Of a stretch of DNA of 41,510 nucleotides, positions 6,958 through 14,963 are shown piece after piece. The DNA lies in IMG/VR virus record IMGVR_UViG_3300028044_000021, positions 1 to 41,510 of that record, one strand, 5' to 3'. Source of the DNA: a virus. The notes below the pieces were generated by a model, which searched no databases, was not told where the DNA came from, and saw only the letters and a program-made list of their open reading frames with translations. Positions within the stretch are counted from its first letter, which is position 1. Each line of letters begins with the position of its first letter. The position numbers and the translations under genes were made by a program.

Positions 6958-7566
6958 ATGAAAATTATTGTAAATGAATCTCAACTTAAGTTGCTAACAG
7001 AACAAATTGAAGGGTTAGATGAGTTTAAATTAAAAAGTTTTGCGTCTTACCCCGAAATAATTGAGTTTTGGGATGTTATTGAAAATCATATACAAAAATC
7101 AGGTGTAAAAAAAATTGAATTGGGTAAACTGCGAATGGGTATTGCAGTTGCACTAATTAATGGTATTATTTTTAGTGAGAATGTTTTTAAACAACCACTA
7201 CCTTTGTTCTTATTTTCTGTATTTCATGAATTTGCCCACCAATATCAATTTAAAAAATATGGTAAAGAAAAAATGTTGAAACTTTACACAAATGAAATGT
7301 CCATTGGAGAAGCCGCAAAATTGATGAAAGAAATTGAATTGGTTGCAGATGAATTTGCAACAAGAAAATTAAGAGAATTACAAAAAAATGGTTTTTTAAA
7401 AAATATTATCATACCAAATGGTTTTTACAAACAAATGCCCCTCTCAACATTTGAGAAAACTATAGAATACTTAAAATCCCAAATTAAAGACTTGAAACTC
7501 ACTTCACCTGATGAAATCAGTAATGTGTTTTATAATTGGTTAAAACTTGAAGTTCAGAATTCTTAG
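6958..7566 (+). CDS. HExxH metallopeptidase with capsid-targeting-like leader
   Basis: A 202-residue protein. Leader MKIIVNESQLKLLTEQ with Leu-Thr-Glu at 13-15, the third member of the ESQ leader group. Residues 88-97 (VFHEFAHQYQ) hold the zinc motif H90-E91-x2-H94, and ELVADEFA at about 127-134 supplies a likely third ligand and helix, as in gluzincin-type peptidases. There is no Sec signal, so it is not a conventional secreted protease. If the leader is cut by a prohead protease, the mature enzyme would sit inside the capsid and could be delivered to the host. It is convergent with the secreted nuclease gene (stops overlap by four bases). Confidence 0.75.
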   Translation: MKIIVNESQLKLLTEQIEGLDEFKLKSFASYPEIIEFWDVIENHIQKSGVKKIELGKLRMGIAVALINGIIFSENVFKQPLPLFLFSVFHEFAHQYQFKKYGKEKMLKLYTNEMSIGEAAKLMKEIELVADEFATRKLRELQKNGFLKNIIIPNGFYKQMPLSTFEKTIEYLKSQIKDLKLTSPDEISNVFYNWLKLEVQNS

Positions 7567-8162
7567 TGAACACACTTAATTTTGTGTTCATTCCATTTTT
7601 TTGTTGGTTTTTCATTTGGAAAGTAATAACATTCCCACTTCTTTGATGTTTCGAAATAAATGTGTTTGGTAAAACCCTTAGGTACCATTGCACCTGTTGG
7701 GATAACTAAAGAACTCTTATCAAAATCCAATATTATCCTTACTGTTAGATTTTCTTTGTCATCCCATTTTCTTTCTTGTTCTTCAAGTAATCTCCATTCC
7801 CCCCTGTTTAAGTATTGGTCTTGTAAGGCACAATTAAGATATGAGAAAGTAGTTTTGAGATTATCCATATTATCTGAGAAAGTAGCTGCGGGAGCTAAGT
7901 GTCCTTTATCCCAAATATTTTTTGCATAATCGTTATGGTCTGAAGTATGAACATTAGGTTCTGTTTTAAAATCCATAGAACCACGATTTACATTTGTAGG
8001 TCTATTAATAGAACGATAAGTGAGTTCAAGTGGTTGTTCTAATGATTGAGAGTAATTTACCTCAAAAATTTGGTTTTTAACTTTAACATCTTTTAAAGCT
8101 TGTGCGGAAATAAAAATTAAACTTACAAGGCTTAATAGTATTAGTGATTTTATTTTAGTCAT
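7563..8162 (-). CDS. Secreted DNA/RNA non-specific endonuclease (NucA/Serratia type)
   Basis: A 199-residue protein from ATG 8162; an in-frame TTG at 8168 is less likely. Residues 1-21 form a Sec signal peptide ending in ISAQ. DKGHLAPA at 85-92 corresponds to the DRGH motif of the beta-beta-alpha-metal nucleases, with Arg replaced by Lys and the catalytic His kept. YLNCALQDQYLNRGEW at about 109-123 carries the metal-binding Asn and the N-x-G-x-W helix. At about 200 residues it is close to a compact family member. Known enzymes cut DNA and RNA without sequence preference in the periplasm or outside the cell. It is the last gene of the export run; phage use could be clearing extracellular DNA or degrading periplasmic incoming DNA (inference). 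Confidence 0.85.
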   Translation of the reverse strand: MTKIKSLILLSLVSLIFISAQALKDVKVKNQIFEVNYSQSLEQPLELTYRSINRPTNVNRGSMDFKTEPNVHTSDHNDYAKNIWDKGHLAPAATFSDNMDNLKTTFSYLNCALQDQYLNRGEWRLLEEQERKWDDKENLTVRIILDFDKSSLVIPTGAMVPKGFTKHIYFETSKKWECYYFPNEKPTKKWNEHKIKCVH

Positions 8163-8164
8163 TT

Positions 8165-9364
8165 TCAATAAATTAATTTATTTTTATTTGAGTATCCTGT
8201 GGTTAATAAATAGATGTTAGTTGAGCCACCTCTTACAGGGTTCGAGATAGTCATTGAAGACTGACCAAGAATTGTAGACTTAAGATTATTTGTGGAGTTT
8301 TTGATTGTTGTCCATTCACCACTGTTGAACATTCTTACTGAAGGTGCAAGAATAGTATTGTTTTTTAGACCTGTTGTTACACCAAACAAAAGAAAACCAT
8401 CCGATACAGTAATTCTCCCGTCATTGTTAATGTCCATTCTATAGTATTCTTTGGAAGTAATAGGAATAACACCTAAAACTAAATCAGACACATACTTAGC
8501 ATCGGTAACCGATAAGGGACTTGTTGTTGTTGGGTTGGGAACTACTATTTGAAACTGATAGTTGTTAATATCTAAACCTGTTGAACCGAAGTTGTAATTT
8601 CCAACGGCTGAGGTGTAAACCGACCTATTATAATTGAATGTTGTTTGAACAGTTGAAGGTGTAAACTTATAAGAAGTACCTTGAGTTATGGACCATTGCA
8701 CCGCGTTTTTTCCACCAACAGGAACAACTTGTGTTCCTGTGATATTAGTAAGACCTAAAGTGGCGGAATATCCACCACATTGTGGTTTTGATTGAAGGTT
8801 AATGTCAATTTCATTTGTAGTTTCACTTAATACTATTTGCCAAATCACTGAAATACTCCTGCAATCATAAAATGGTACCCTGTTAAAATTAAAAACCATT
8901 TTTCTGTTTGGGGAACTTCCAGTCACATAATAATTCATTTGACCTGAGGAAGGAAACAAATCTTCCCAATCAGCTAAGATAGCATTCTTTGGTGCACTAC
9001 CATTTGGTAAAAATTGGGCAACATAACCACTTGTTTGACCAGGTGAAAATCCTATCCAACCATTCGAACTGACATAAAATTGTGTGTAAGTGTTACCAAA
9101 ATAGGTGAAATTAAAACCAATATTAAAGGGTCCTTGAACACAATCATCACAACCGTTTACTGAGGTACCCCCCGCAAAGGCAAAATTAGAATATGTTGGG
9201 TTAGTAATTTCATAATTTGAAATATTTTTTGTTAAAAGTTGTACTTCAACACCTTGCACACCTACCTCATTCCCATCATAGATGTTACCCGAATAGGTAA
9301 ATTCTTGTCCTTGCAAATGAAATACAAGAACTAAGAATAAAATACTGGCAACGAATTTTTTCAT
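8165..9364 (-). CDS. Secreted protein with dockerin-like module
   Basis: A 399-residue protein from ATG 9364, one base overlap with the upstream stop. Signal peptide 1-20 (FLVLVFHLQGQ). The N-terminal 200 residues contain aromatic beta strands with VSSNGWIGFSPG, as in extracellular beta-sandwich domains. Around residues 285-325 a pair of EF-hand-like repeats reads SVTDAKYVSDLVLG and DINNDGRITVSD, a type I dockerin-like module. The stretch that follows (SVRMFNSGEWTTIKNS) aligns with the same place in the 631-residue protein at 12365 (DVKFFTEAQFNIIDGS), so the two share a dockerin-plus-sandwich unit. There is no clear T9SS sorting domain at the end. Probably a surface-exposed protein made by the infected cell. 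Confidence 0.75.
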   Translation of the reverse strand: MKKFVASILFLVLVFHLQGQEFTYSGNIYDGNEVGVQGVEVQLLTKNISNYEITNPTYSNFAFAGGTSVNGCDDCVQGPFNIGFNFTYFGNTYTQFYVSSNGWIGFSPGQTSGYVAQFLPNGSAPKNAILADWEDLFPSSGQMNYYVTGSSPNRKMVFNFNRVPFYDCRSISVIWQIVLSETTNEIDINLQSKPQCGGYSATLGLTNITGTQVVPVGGKNAVQWSITQGTSYKFTPSTVQTTFNYNRSVYTSAVGNYNFGSTGLDINNYQFQIVVPNPTTTSPLSVTDAKYVSDLVLGVIPITSKEYYRMDINNDGRITVSDGFLLFGVTTGLKNNTILAPSVRMFNSGEWTTIKNSTNNLKSTILGQSSMTISNPVRGGSTNIYLLTTGYSNKNKLIY

Positions 9365-9813
9365 CACAATTTTCCAATCGCGTTTTCTAATGATTTTTTA
9401 ATTGCAGATGAAAACACTGATTTTTCGAATGGTAAATTTTCATCTCTAAGCTCAGCAAAACCCGCTTTAACCGCAAGTTTAGCACTTCCGAATCCTTCAT
9501 ACTTGACACCCTCAATCACCACTTCAGTTTTGACCTCTGTAATTTTCTTTTTAATCATAAAAGGACCAATGTTAATACCAACCGAAGGAGCTTTAATTGA
9601 AATGATATTAACGAAAACCGAGGTTCCTTCTTCACACAAACTTAATTTTTCACTGATAAGTTCCTCAGCAATTTGTTTAACTCCAAAGGTAAACCTTTTT
9701 GAAGATAAATCAGGGTTTTCACTTTTATTTTCAACACCTTTAACAGTATAACAAGTTTGTCCAAATAAACCTAAGGACATTATTAAACCAATTGATAATA
9801 GGATATTTTTCAT
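9364..9813 (-). CDS. Exported small protein in the CsgG-like operon
   Basis: A 149-residue protein with signal peptide 1-18 (LSIGLIMSLGLFGQ). The mature part alternates charged helices and strands (KKKITEVKTEVVIEGVKYEG) with a repeated 'A-x-K' helix near the end. No family recognised. In curli-type operons small exported accessory proteins (CsgE, CsgF) accompany CsgG; position suggests a comparable role, but I see no sequence match. ATGA overlap with the 475-residue gene upstream indicates coupled translation. Confidence 0.65.
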   Translation of the reverse strand: MKNILLSIGLIMSLGLFGQTCYTVKGVENKSENPDLSSKRFTFGVKQIAEELISEKLSLCEEGTSVFVNIISIKAPSVGINIGPFMIKKKITEVKTEVVIEGVKYEGFGSAKLAVKAGFAELRDENLPFEKSVFSSAIKKSLENAIGKL

Positions 9814-11237
9814 AGTAATATTTTTCCACCTGTTAATATTTGAAATTGGAGAATACTCCCTTGAACTTGATAGACACCTGAAAAACTAACATTGTATTTG
9901 AAGTTTTTAGATATCGTATAATCCCAAGAACTAAAGGGAACCATCAACCAACCCGAGTCCCACCATTTCCCTTCATAAAATTGAGTAAACGGTGAGTAAA
10001 CACCAAGAACCAAAAGATTACCTGATAAGTTTTTGTTTAATTTAAATGGGTGGAATCCACCACCTACCGCCGAAATATTTGTAAAAGATTCACCACCCAA
10101 TCCTCCGATAGTAAAATTTAATCCACCCATAATGGATGTTTTTCCGAATGTTTTTGAATCAAGAGCCGTTGTCGTGTTAAAGAAATTACGCTCAAAATCT
10201 ATCATTGATGAATTTGCAACAATCATAGTGTTTGTTCTTTTTTTATTGGAAAAAGCGCCATATAAGGTTAGATTCGAGTTATTAACTGTTGTGGTATAGT
10301 TTAAAAGAACACCTTTAGCTCTTGTGTTGTTTGTATTAGACTTAGTAACAGACATCGTACCTCTGAACTGATTGGATTTGTCTTCATTAACTCTGATTGC
10401 AACAATATCACCAACACCTATCAACGAACCAACTTTTGGTTTACCACCACCTTTACCATCTGAACCTGATGATGTGGCTTCTGCGGCATTAGCCACCGAA
10501 TTAGTCGTACCACCATTACCCCCACCCGAAGTTTCATTTTGTACACCAGTAGCATTAGGATTAGTTTGTGCAGATTCTCCCGTTACACCCCGCTGAGTCT
10601 GTCCACTTCCCCCTTGAGAAACCCCAGCTGGTTGGTTATTTGTTCCTCCTTGCGAATTATTTCCTTTTGAAGTTGAAGAACCACCTGATGTATTTCCTCC
10701 TTGTTGAGTTCCTCCACCCTGAGTTGTTGAACCATTTGATGTATTTCCTTGAGTATTATTATTTGTTCCATCTGTTGCCGAATTATTTTGATTATTGGAG
10801 GTCGAGTTTGAATTACTATTGTTTTTGTTTCCTTCTCTATTGTTTTTTCTTGATGATGTTGAGTTCGATACAGAATTTGCGACAGCATTAGAGGCTGTCA
10901 TTGTGGAAGAGGCCGTGATACTTGTTAATGTAGAAATTAAATTTTGAGTAATAAACATATTTTGAGAAACTTGTGTATTAGTTAATAACTCATCACATGG
11001 TTGGTTAGCGACCGCCGCTGTGATTTGATTAACCCACAAATCAAAGTTTCCATTAATAAAATCATTAGATGAAAAACTATTGATATTCCCTAAATAGTTT
11101 ACTGTTATGGCTTGATTGTTTGTAACTTGGAGAGTTTTAATCTGTCTGGAACAAGGGTCCACATAAGAATATGTGAACCCCTGTCCAAAAATAATTGTGG
11201 ACATAACAACAAATAATGTCGTTATTATCCTTTTCAT
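9810..11237 (-). CDS. Exported protein with Ser/Asn/Gly/Gln-rich linker and beta-rich C-terminus
   Basis: A 475-residue protein with signal peptide 1-18 (VVMSTIIFGQ). Residues 20-110 form a small domain with two Cys (DPCSRQIKTLQV ... NQPCDEL). About residues 125-265 are low complexity, dominated by Asn, Ser, Gly, Thr and Gln. The last 200 residues are rich in alternating hydrophobic strands with aromatic residues (LTLYGAF, SIMGGLNFTIGG, YKYNVSFSGVYQ-like), compatible with an outer-membrane beta-barrel. No named family. Between the CsgG-like gene and the 149-residue gene it may be the outer-surface or pore partner of that system; this is positional inference. The low-complexity DNA makes spurious frames on both strands. 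Confidence 0.7.
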   Translation of the reverse strand: MKRIITTLFVVMSTIIFGQGFTYSYVDPCSRQIKTLQVTNNQAITVNYLGNINSFSSNDFINGNFDLWVNQITAAVANQPCDELLTNTQVSQNMFITQNLISTLTSITASSTMTASNAVANSVSNSTSSRKNNREGNKNNSNSNSTSNNQNNSATDGTNNNTQGNTSNGSTTQGGGTQQGGNTSGGSSTSKGNNSQGGTNNQPAGVSQGGSGQTQRGVTGESAQTNPNATGVQNETSGGGNGGTTNSVANAAEATSSGSDGKGGGKPKVGSLIGVGDIVAIRVNEDKSNQFRGTMSVTKSNTNNTRAKGVLLNYTTTVNNSNLTLYGAFSNKKRTNTMIVANSSMIDFERNFFNTTTALDSKTFGKTSIMGGLNFTIGGLGGESFTNISAVGGGFHPFKLNKNLSGNLLVLGVYSPFTQFYEGKWWDSGWLMVPFSSWDYTISKNFKYNVSFSGVYQVQGSILQFQILTGGKILL

Positions 11238-11273
11238 TGGTTAGTATCTAAAAATAATTTTCGAGGTAACATA

Positions 11274-11987
11274 TTAACTTTTGAATACCCCTTTTTTTAT
11301 CATTTTTGTAACCACTCTTACCGATGCTGTTTCCAAAGCCTTTTTAGTGGATACCCCAACTGTTGAACGATTAAATGCCGGTCCCTGGATATCACCTAAA
11401 ACACTTGAGGTTTTGATTGTAATTGCCCTTCCTTGACCGGAACCTGTAATTACCTCTCCTGTTTCAGAATCAACAAATCTAACTTGTAATCCGAGTTGAG
11501 TAATTTGTTTAATTGTCACACCTGAAGTTTCAACTACCTCATCTTCACCCACAGAAAAATCGTACACTTCAATGTAAACAAAATACTTGGCAAGTTTAAT
11601 CTTACCTTTACCGTCCAATTTATTTTCAGTAAATCCTTTATTAGATGCTTTGAATTGCTGAACCATTCTTTCCTTGATTTCAAGTTTGTCCTCAGTAAAA
11701 ACAAATCTCTCAGTTTCTTCCAAATATTCTAATACAATATTTGTTACACCAAGTCCAACTCTGGCATCACGAAGTTCAGGATACATTTCGTATACTTCAT
11801 CATTAATGCCAATTTTAAGAATTTGAATTGGGATTTGGATTGTGTCTTGATATGGTGGCAATTCATCATGTGTTTTTTTTGCCTCAAATCCTGCAGTGTA
11901 TTCTTCTGTCTGAATTTTTGCAATCTGACCACTTAAAGATATTGCGCCTAATAAAAAAAGTGATATAAAAATTTTACCAAGGTGCAT
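11274..11987 (-). CDS. CsgG-like outer-membrane secretion/assembly protein
   Basis: A 237-residue protein. ATG 11987 is chosen because it gives a proper signal peptide (MHLGKIFISLFLLGAISLSGQ); an earlier TTG at 12029 would add a basic tail inside the upstream gene. The mature part fits the CsgG family by order of features: ERFVFTEDKLEIKERMVQQ (compare the 'ER..L..ll.Er' helix), KYFVYIEVYDFSVGEDEV, LGLQVRFVDSETGEVITGS and a C-terminal helix ALETASVRVV. CsgG forms the outer-membrane channel that exports curli subunits in E. coli. No lipobox Cys is seen after the signal, unlike E. coli CsgG. CsgG-family genes are known in some aquatic phages from general knowledge, role unresolved. It overlaps the upstream one-TM gene by 14 bases. 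Confidence 0.7.
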   Translation of the reverse strand: MHLGKIFISLFLLGAISLSGQIAKIQTEEYTAGFEAKKTHDELPPYQDTIQIPIQILKIGINDEVYEMYPELRDARVGLGVTNIVLEYLEETERFVFTEDKLEIKERMVQQFKASNKGFTENKLDGKGKIKLAKYFVYIEVYDFSVGEDEVVETSGVTIKQITQLGLQVRFVDSETGEVITGSGQGRAITIKTSSVLGDIQGPAFNRSTVGVSTKKALETASVRVVTKMIKKGVFKS

Positions 11988-12294
11988 CTTCACTCTCACT
12001 TTTATCTTCTTTAACAGGTTTTTCAACAACTTTAGTTTCTTTAATCACTGTTGTACCCCCACCACTTTGATTAGAATTTTGCGATGAGTTGTCGATGTTA
12101 AGAACAATCGGGGCGGGTTGGGTTGACTGTTGAACTGGAGCTACTTCTTCAGTTTTTACATCTTCCTCTATTCCGAAAAGTTGATTGATATGTGTTGCAA
12201 CATATGCTCCCGCACCTGTTACGGCAGTTGTCGCTAATCCTATTAGAGTTTTTTTGATTGTTGACATCCCACCTTCTTGAGTTTCCTCTGACAT
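11974..12294 (-). CDS. Small single-membrane-span protein
   Basis: A 106-residue protein. Residues 13-34 (KTLIGLATTAVTGAGAYVAT) form a Gly/Ala-rich membrane segment preceded by a short acidic stretch. The rest is a flexible linker rich in Gln, Asn, Ser and Gly followed by a charged tail (VEKPVKEDKSESEDAPW). No family recognised. It directly precedes and overlaps the CsgG-like gene, so it is probably a component or regulator of the same export set. Holin-like function is conceivable from size and one TM, but nothing else supports it. Confidence 0.6.
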   Translation of the reverse strand: MSEETQEGGMSTIKKTLIGLATTAVTGAGAYVATHINQLFGIEEDVKTEEVAPVQQSTQPAPIVLNIDNSSQNSNQSGGGTTVIKETKVVEKPVKEDKSESEDAPW

Positions 12295-12335
12295 AATAAA
12301 TTAATTTAGTTTTGGTTTATTGTATTCTTTGGCAT

Positions 12336-12362
12336 CTTGAGGTCTCAAATTGAGACCTCAAG
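12336..12362. other. Perfect 13-bp inverted repeat between the T9SS gene and the one-TM gene
   Basis: Two 13-base arms (CTTGAGGTCTCAA and its exact complement) flank one central base, three bases after the T9SS gene stop. No T-run follows on the minus strand, though TTTTATT follows on the plus strand. It may be an mRNA-processing or attenuating hairpin, or a protein-binding site. Confidence 0.6.
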
Positions 12363-12364
12363 TT

Positions 12365-14260
12365 TTATTCTGTTTTTGTTGTTCTTTCAACAATTTTCTT
12401 TTTTTCAGTATTGAGAATTGCAACATACTCACCTGCCGCTAAAGAACCTAAATCAAAAGTTTGTTCATAAATTCCAATTGGATAAGTTCCCTCAATTACT
12501 TCAAAAACTAACTTACCCCCTAAATCGTAAACAGCTAAAGTCACATTACTTTTTTCATAAAGTTTAAACCTTGCAGTAACTAAACCATCGGTTGGTGTGG
12601 GGAATAAAACCATTTGATTTTTAACCGATATGTCATTGGGGTCCATCTTTAAAACTTGTAATATACCATCAGTTGGGGTGATTTTTAAATCCTTAGCGTT
12701 TTGGTCACCAGCAAACTTTCTTGTAACATATAAAGGACTTTTATTCCAATCGGATTGAAGTTCATTTGCTGTAAAGTTTAAAGTAAAAAGGATTTCACCA
12801 TTGTTTACTAAATTTTGATTGAATGAAGGGTCATATCCCCCCCACTCAACTTCACCATCATTTGTGTTGATAAATGTCAACCAATAAGAACTCTTCAACT
12901 CAGTTACCAAAGATTCAAATTCCAATAGGTCACTATCATACTTCATAGCTAATTGCAATGAACCCAAATCGATATCATTTGTTTTTAAAGTTACAGGAAC
13001 ACTTACCAAATCCCCCTCATCAACTCCCAATTCAGGAAAATTAACTTCGATGGTCTCAAGGTTATTGTCGTATTCGGTAGTAACATCTATAATGTGTAAG
13101 TTAGCATTATTGGGATTAACTATTTCGATGGGTGTTAAACGAGCTCTTTTGAATCCTGTTCCGTTAGCATCTCCCATCCCTAAAACATAGTATGTTACAG
13201 TATCGGAGGTATTTGGTAGAATTTCGAATGTGAAGTTAGTTACTCCACCTGTTGAAGAAATAAGGTTTGAAGCTGAACCATCAATTATGTTAAACTGTGC
13301 CTCGGTGAAGAATTTCACATCTGCAACTGAGTTAATCCATGAAGAGAACCTACCTGATATTCTTCCGTAAATTGCATAAACATCGGATATTGTAATCTGA
13401 CCATCTCCGTTCACATCAGAAGCGTGGAAATCAAACCCTGTTGGTGTTTGTTGACCAAGTACATATTGATTCACTCTCTGAGCATCGGCAACAGAAATAA
13501 TGTTCCCAAAGTTTAAAGTGTCTCCCTGTACAGCAAGTCTAACATCAAACGCTGTAGTATCAATGTTCACATCGTTAAATGATACCCATCCTTGAAGGTT
13601 GCTAGTATCAACACTTACAGAAGTCCAAGTTGAAGTTGTTTTTAACTTTTTCTCAAGAGCAACACTTACATGTTTAGCGGGTGTACCGGTAACATTCATA
13701 AAATTTACATGATATGAAAAAGTACGAGACAATAACTGACCACCAAAATTTGTGAGGTTCAAAGTAAAGTCATTACCCCCTTGTGAGGTCGCAGTCTCAC
13801 TGAACACATTACCACCATTAAATGTTAAATTACCCACATTGAAATAGGTGGTTGACAATGCCGCAGTGTGGTTCAATGTCACTTGAAACAATCCACCGTC
13901 AGGTATATCAAATGTATTGAGACTACCGGTATATGTGAGGGTAATGGTAACATATCCCAAAGCAGGATTATCCTGATATTGGAGATATTGTGAAAAAGTT
14001 GTGTTCAAAGAAGTTATGGTATCAACGGACCCAAAAGCTTGATTATCATAAAACAGTCTAAATTGCACTGCTGTGATATCAGTTCCTGAATTATTGTAAA
14101 AACAAAGACCAACATTTGTTTTACCCGCTGTTGATGTACCAATCTGATAAGTGGAATCTATAGTGATATGAGCTCCGTTTAAAGTTGGTATAGGACACGA
14201 CTGTGAATATAAATTACTCACAAGAATTGTCCCGAAAAAAAGAAATAATAATTTTCTCAT
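12365..14260 (-). CDS. Large secreted cohesin/dockerin-like protein with T9SS C-terminal sorting domain
   Basis: A 631-residue protein. Signal peptide 1-20 (LLFLFFGTILVSNLYSQ). Residues about 28-175 are a cohesin-like beta sandwich (GLCFYNNSGTDITAVQFRLFYD). Residues 256-300 are a dockerin-like pair: SVADAQRVNQYVLGQ and DVNGDGQITISD. About 410-500 is a second cohesin-like fold (VSVPVTLKTNDIDLGSLQL, then EILFTLNFTANEL). The last 80 residues (VLFPTPTDGLVTARFKL ... LAVYDLGGKLVFEV ... SLAAGEYVAIL) match a type A T9SS sorting domain. In Bacteroidota this sends a protein through the T9SS to the surface. A phage gene with this tail would use the host's secretion machine. First gene of the export run; TATTTATA lies 23 bases upstream. 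Confidence 0.85.
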   Translation of the reverse strand: MRKLLFLFFGTILVSNLYSQSCPIPTLNGAHITIDSTYQIGTSTAGKTNVGLCFYNNSGTDITAVQFRLFYDNQAFGSVDTITSLNTTFSQYLQYQDNPALGYVTITLTYTGSLNTFDIPDGGLFQVTLNHTAALSTTYFNVGNLTFNGGNVFSETATSQGGNDFTLNLTNFGGQLLSRTFSYHVNFMNVTGTPAKHVSVALEKKLKTTSTWTSVSVDTSNLQGWVSFNDVNIDTTAFDVRLAVQGDTLNFGNIISVADAQRVNQYVLGQQTPTGFDFHASDVNGDGQITISDVYAIYGRISGRFSSWINSVADVKFFTEAQFNIIDGSASNLISSTGGVTNFTFEILPNTSDTVTYYVLGMGDANGTGFKRARLTPIEIVNPNNANLHIIDVTTEYDNNLETIEVNFPELGVDEGDLVSVPVTLKTNDIDLGSLQLAMKYDSDLLEFESLVTELKSSYWLTFINTNDGEVEWGGYDPSFNQNLVNNGEILFTLNFTANELQSDWNKSPLYVTRKFAGDQNAKDLKITPTDGILQVLKMDPNDISVKNQMVLFPTPTDGLVTARFKLYEKSNVTLAVYDLGGKLVFEVIEGTYPIGIYEQTFDLGSLAAGEYVAILNTEKKKIVERTTKTE

Positions 14261-14279
14261 ATTCGAATGTAGATTAATG

Positions 14280-14287
14280 TACTTATA
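14280..14287 (+). promoter_or_regulatory. TACTTATA octamer (variant), 3 bases before ATG 14291
   Basis: TACTTATAAAT runs into the start codon. On the opposite strand the same bases give TATTTATA (14291-14284) 23 bases before ATG 14260, so one short site could serve both divergent genes. Confidence 0.4.
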
Positions 14288-14290
14288 AAT

Positions 14291-14743
14291 ATGAAAAAAT
14301 TTCTTTGGTTACCAATTTTTCTATTAATTAATTTAAAAGTTTGTGGGCAAATTAAAATTGACTTGGTAGGTGATACTTGGGTTCCTCAGGTTGAACAAGC
14401 ATTAGAACTAATTAAAAATACCGACACTAACACTTATAACTTTGTTTTAAAACATTGTAAAAAAATAAGTTTTTGGAACGGAGAGTTCTCTACTGTAGAG
14501 GGTAATTACACCATCACAATTTCACAGGGTGATATGAAACTAAATTCCGTTGAAAATATTGCATGCATTTTGGTTCATGAATCAAAACACTTGGAAATTA
14601 TTCAATCAGGAACATCTTTTTCTTTATTAAAAGAAGAATATATTTGTTATCTATGGGAACTTCAATTCATTGAAATTCTTCAAGGGGAACCTGAGTGGAT
14701 AAAAGAAAATTGTCTTAATATGATTTCTAAATTAGAACCATAA
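14291..14743 (+). CDS. Secreted HExxH metalloprotease-like protein
   Basis: A 150-residue protein with signal peptide 1-20 (LPIFLLINLKVCGQ). Residues 95-101 read VHESKHL, a zinc-binding H96-E97-x2-H100 helix, followed at about 117-130 by a helix with Glu (EEYICYLWELQFIE) that could give the third ligand. No close family recognised. It is divergent from the T9SS export run and probably acts in the periplasm or outside. Cys at 18 near the signal end could be a lipobox (LKVCGQ is weak), so a lipoprotein is possible. Confidence 0.65.
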   Translation: MKKFLWLPIFLLINLKVCGQIKIDLVGDTWVPQVEQALELIKNTDTNTYNFVLKHCKKISFWNGEFSTVEGNYTITISQGDMKLNSVENIACILVHESKHLEIIQSGTSFSLLKEEYICYLWELQFIEILQGEPEWIKENCLNMISKLEP

Positions 14744-14762
14744 AAAGGGTTACCTGATTCTA

Positions 14763-14909
14763 TTAATCACAATCTTGACACTCAAATACAACATATTTTC
14801 TCCACCATTTCGAAAACATAGTATTAGGTAAATTATAAACAACTAATTCTGCCAAAACAAATAAACCCCCCACTAGGAGTGAGAAAACAATTAAGTAAAT
14901 AAACCACAT
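14763..14909 (-). CDS. Small membrane protein, 48 residues
   Basis: ATG 14909 to stop 14763. The protein begins MWFIYLIVFSLLVGGLFVLA, a clear membrane segment, continues with a basic aromatic stretch (SKWWRKYVVF) and ends in CQDCD. The octamer TATTTATA lies 12 bases upstream on the coding strand. No homologue known to me; the C-x2-C end might bind metal or form a disulphide. Confidence 0.5.
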   Translation of the reverse strand: MWFIYLIVFSLLVGGLFVLAELVVYNLPNTMFSKWWRKYVVFECQDCD

Positions 14910-14921
14910 AATCTTTTTTTT

Positions 14922-14929
14922 TATAAATA
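14922..14929 (-). promoter_or_regulatory. TATTTATA octamer before ATG 14909
   Basis: Twelve bases before the small membrane-protein gene, just after a terminator on the same strand, as expected for a new transcript start. Confidence 0.45.
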
Positions 14930-14940
14930 TAATCAAAAAA

Positions 14941-14963
14941 CCCCCACTCGGAAAGAGTGAGGG
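14941..14963 (-). terminator. Rho-independent terminator
   Basis: Minus strand CCCTCACTC-TTTCC-GAGTGGGGG followed by TTTTTTGA. It closes the minus-strand unit of the gene at 15144. Bases 14964-15143 between them hold no convincing gene. Confidence 0.75.

Noticed and set aside
10372-10891. Open frames over the low-complexity part of the 475-residue gene
   Set aside because: Repetitive Asn/Ser/Gly codons leave few stops in other frames; no signals of their own.
11974-12294. Holin call for the one-TM protein
   Set aside because: Its position in the CsgG-like operon and long polar tail give no support, and no endolysin is adjacent.
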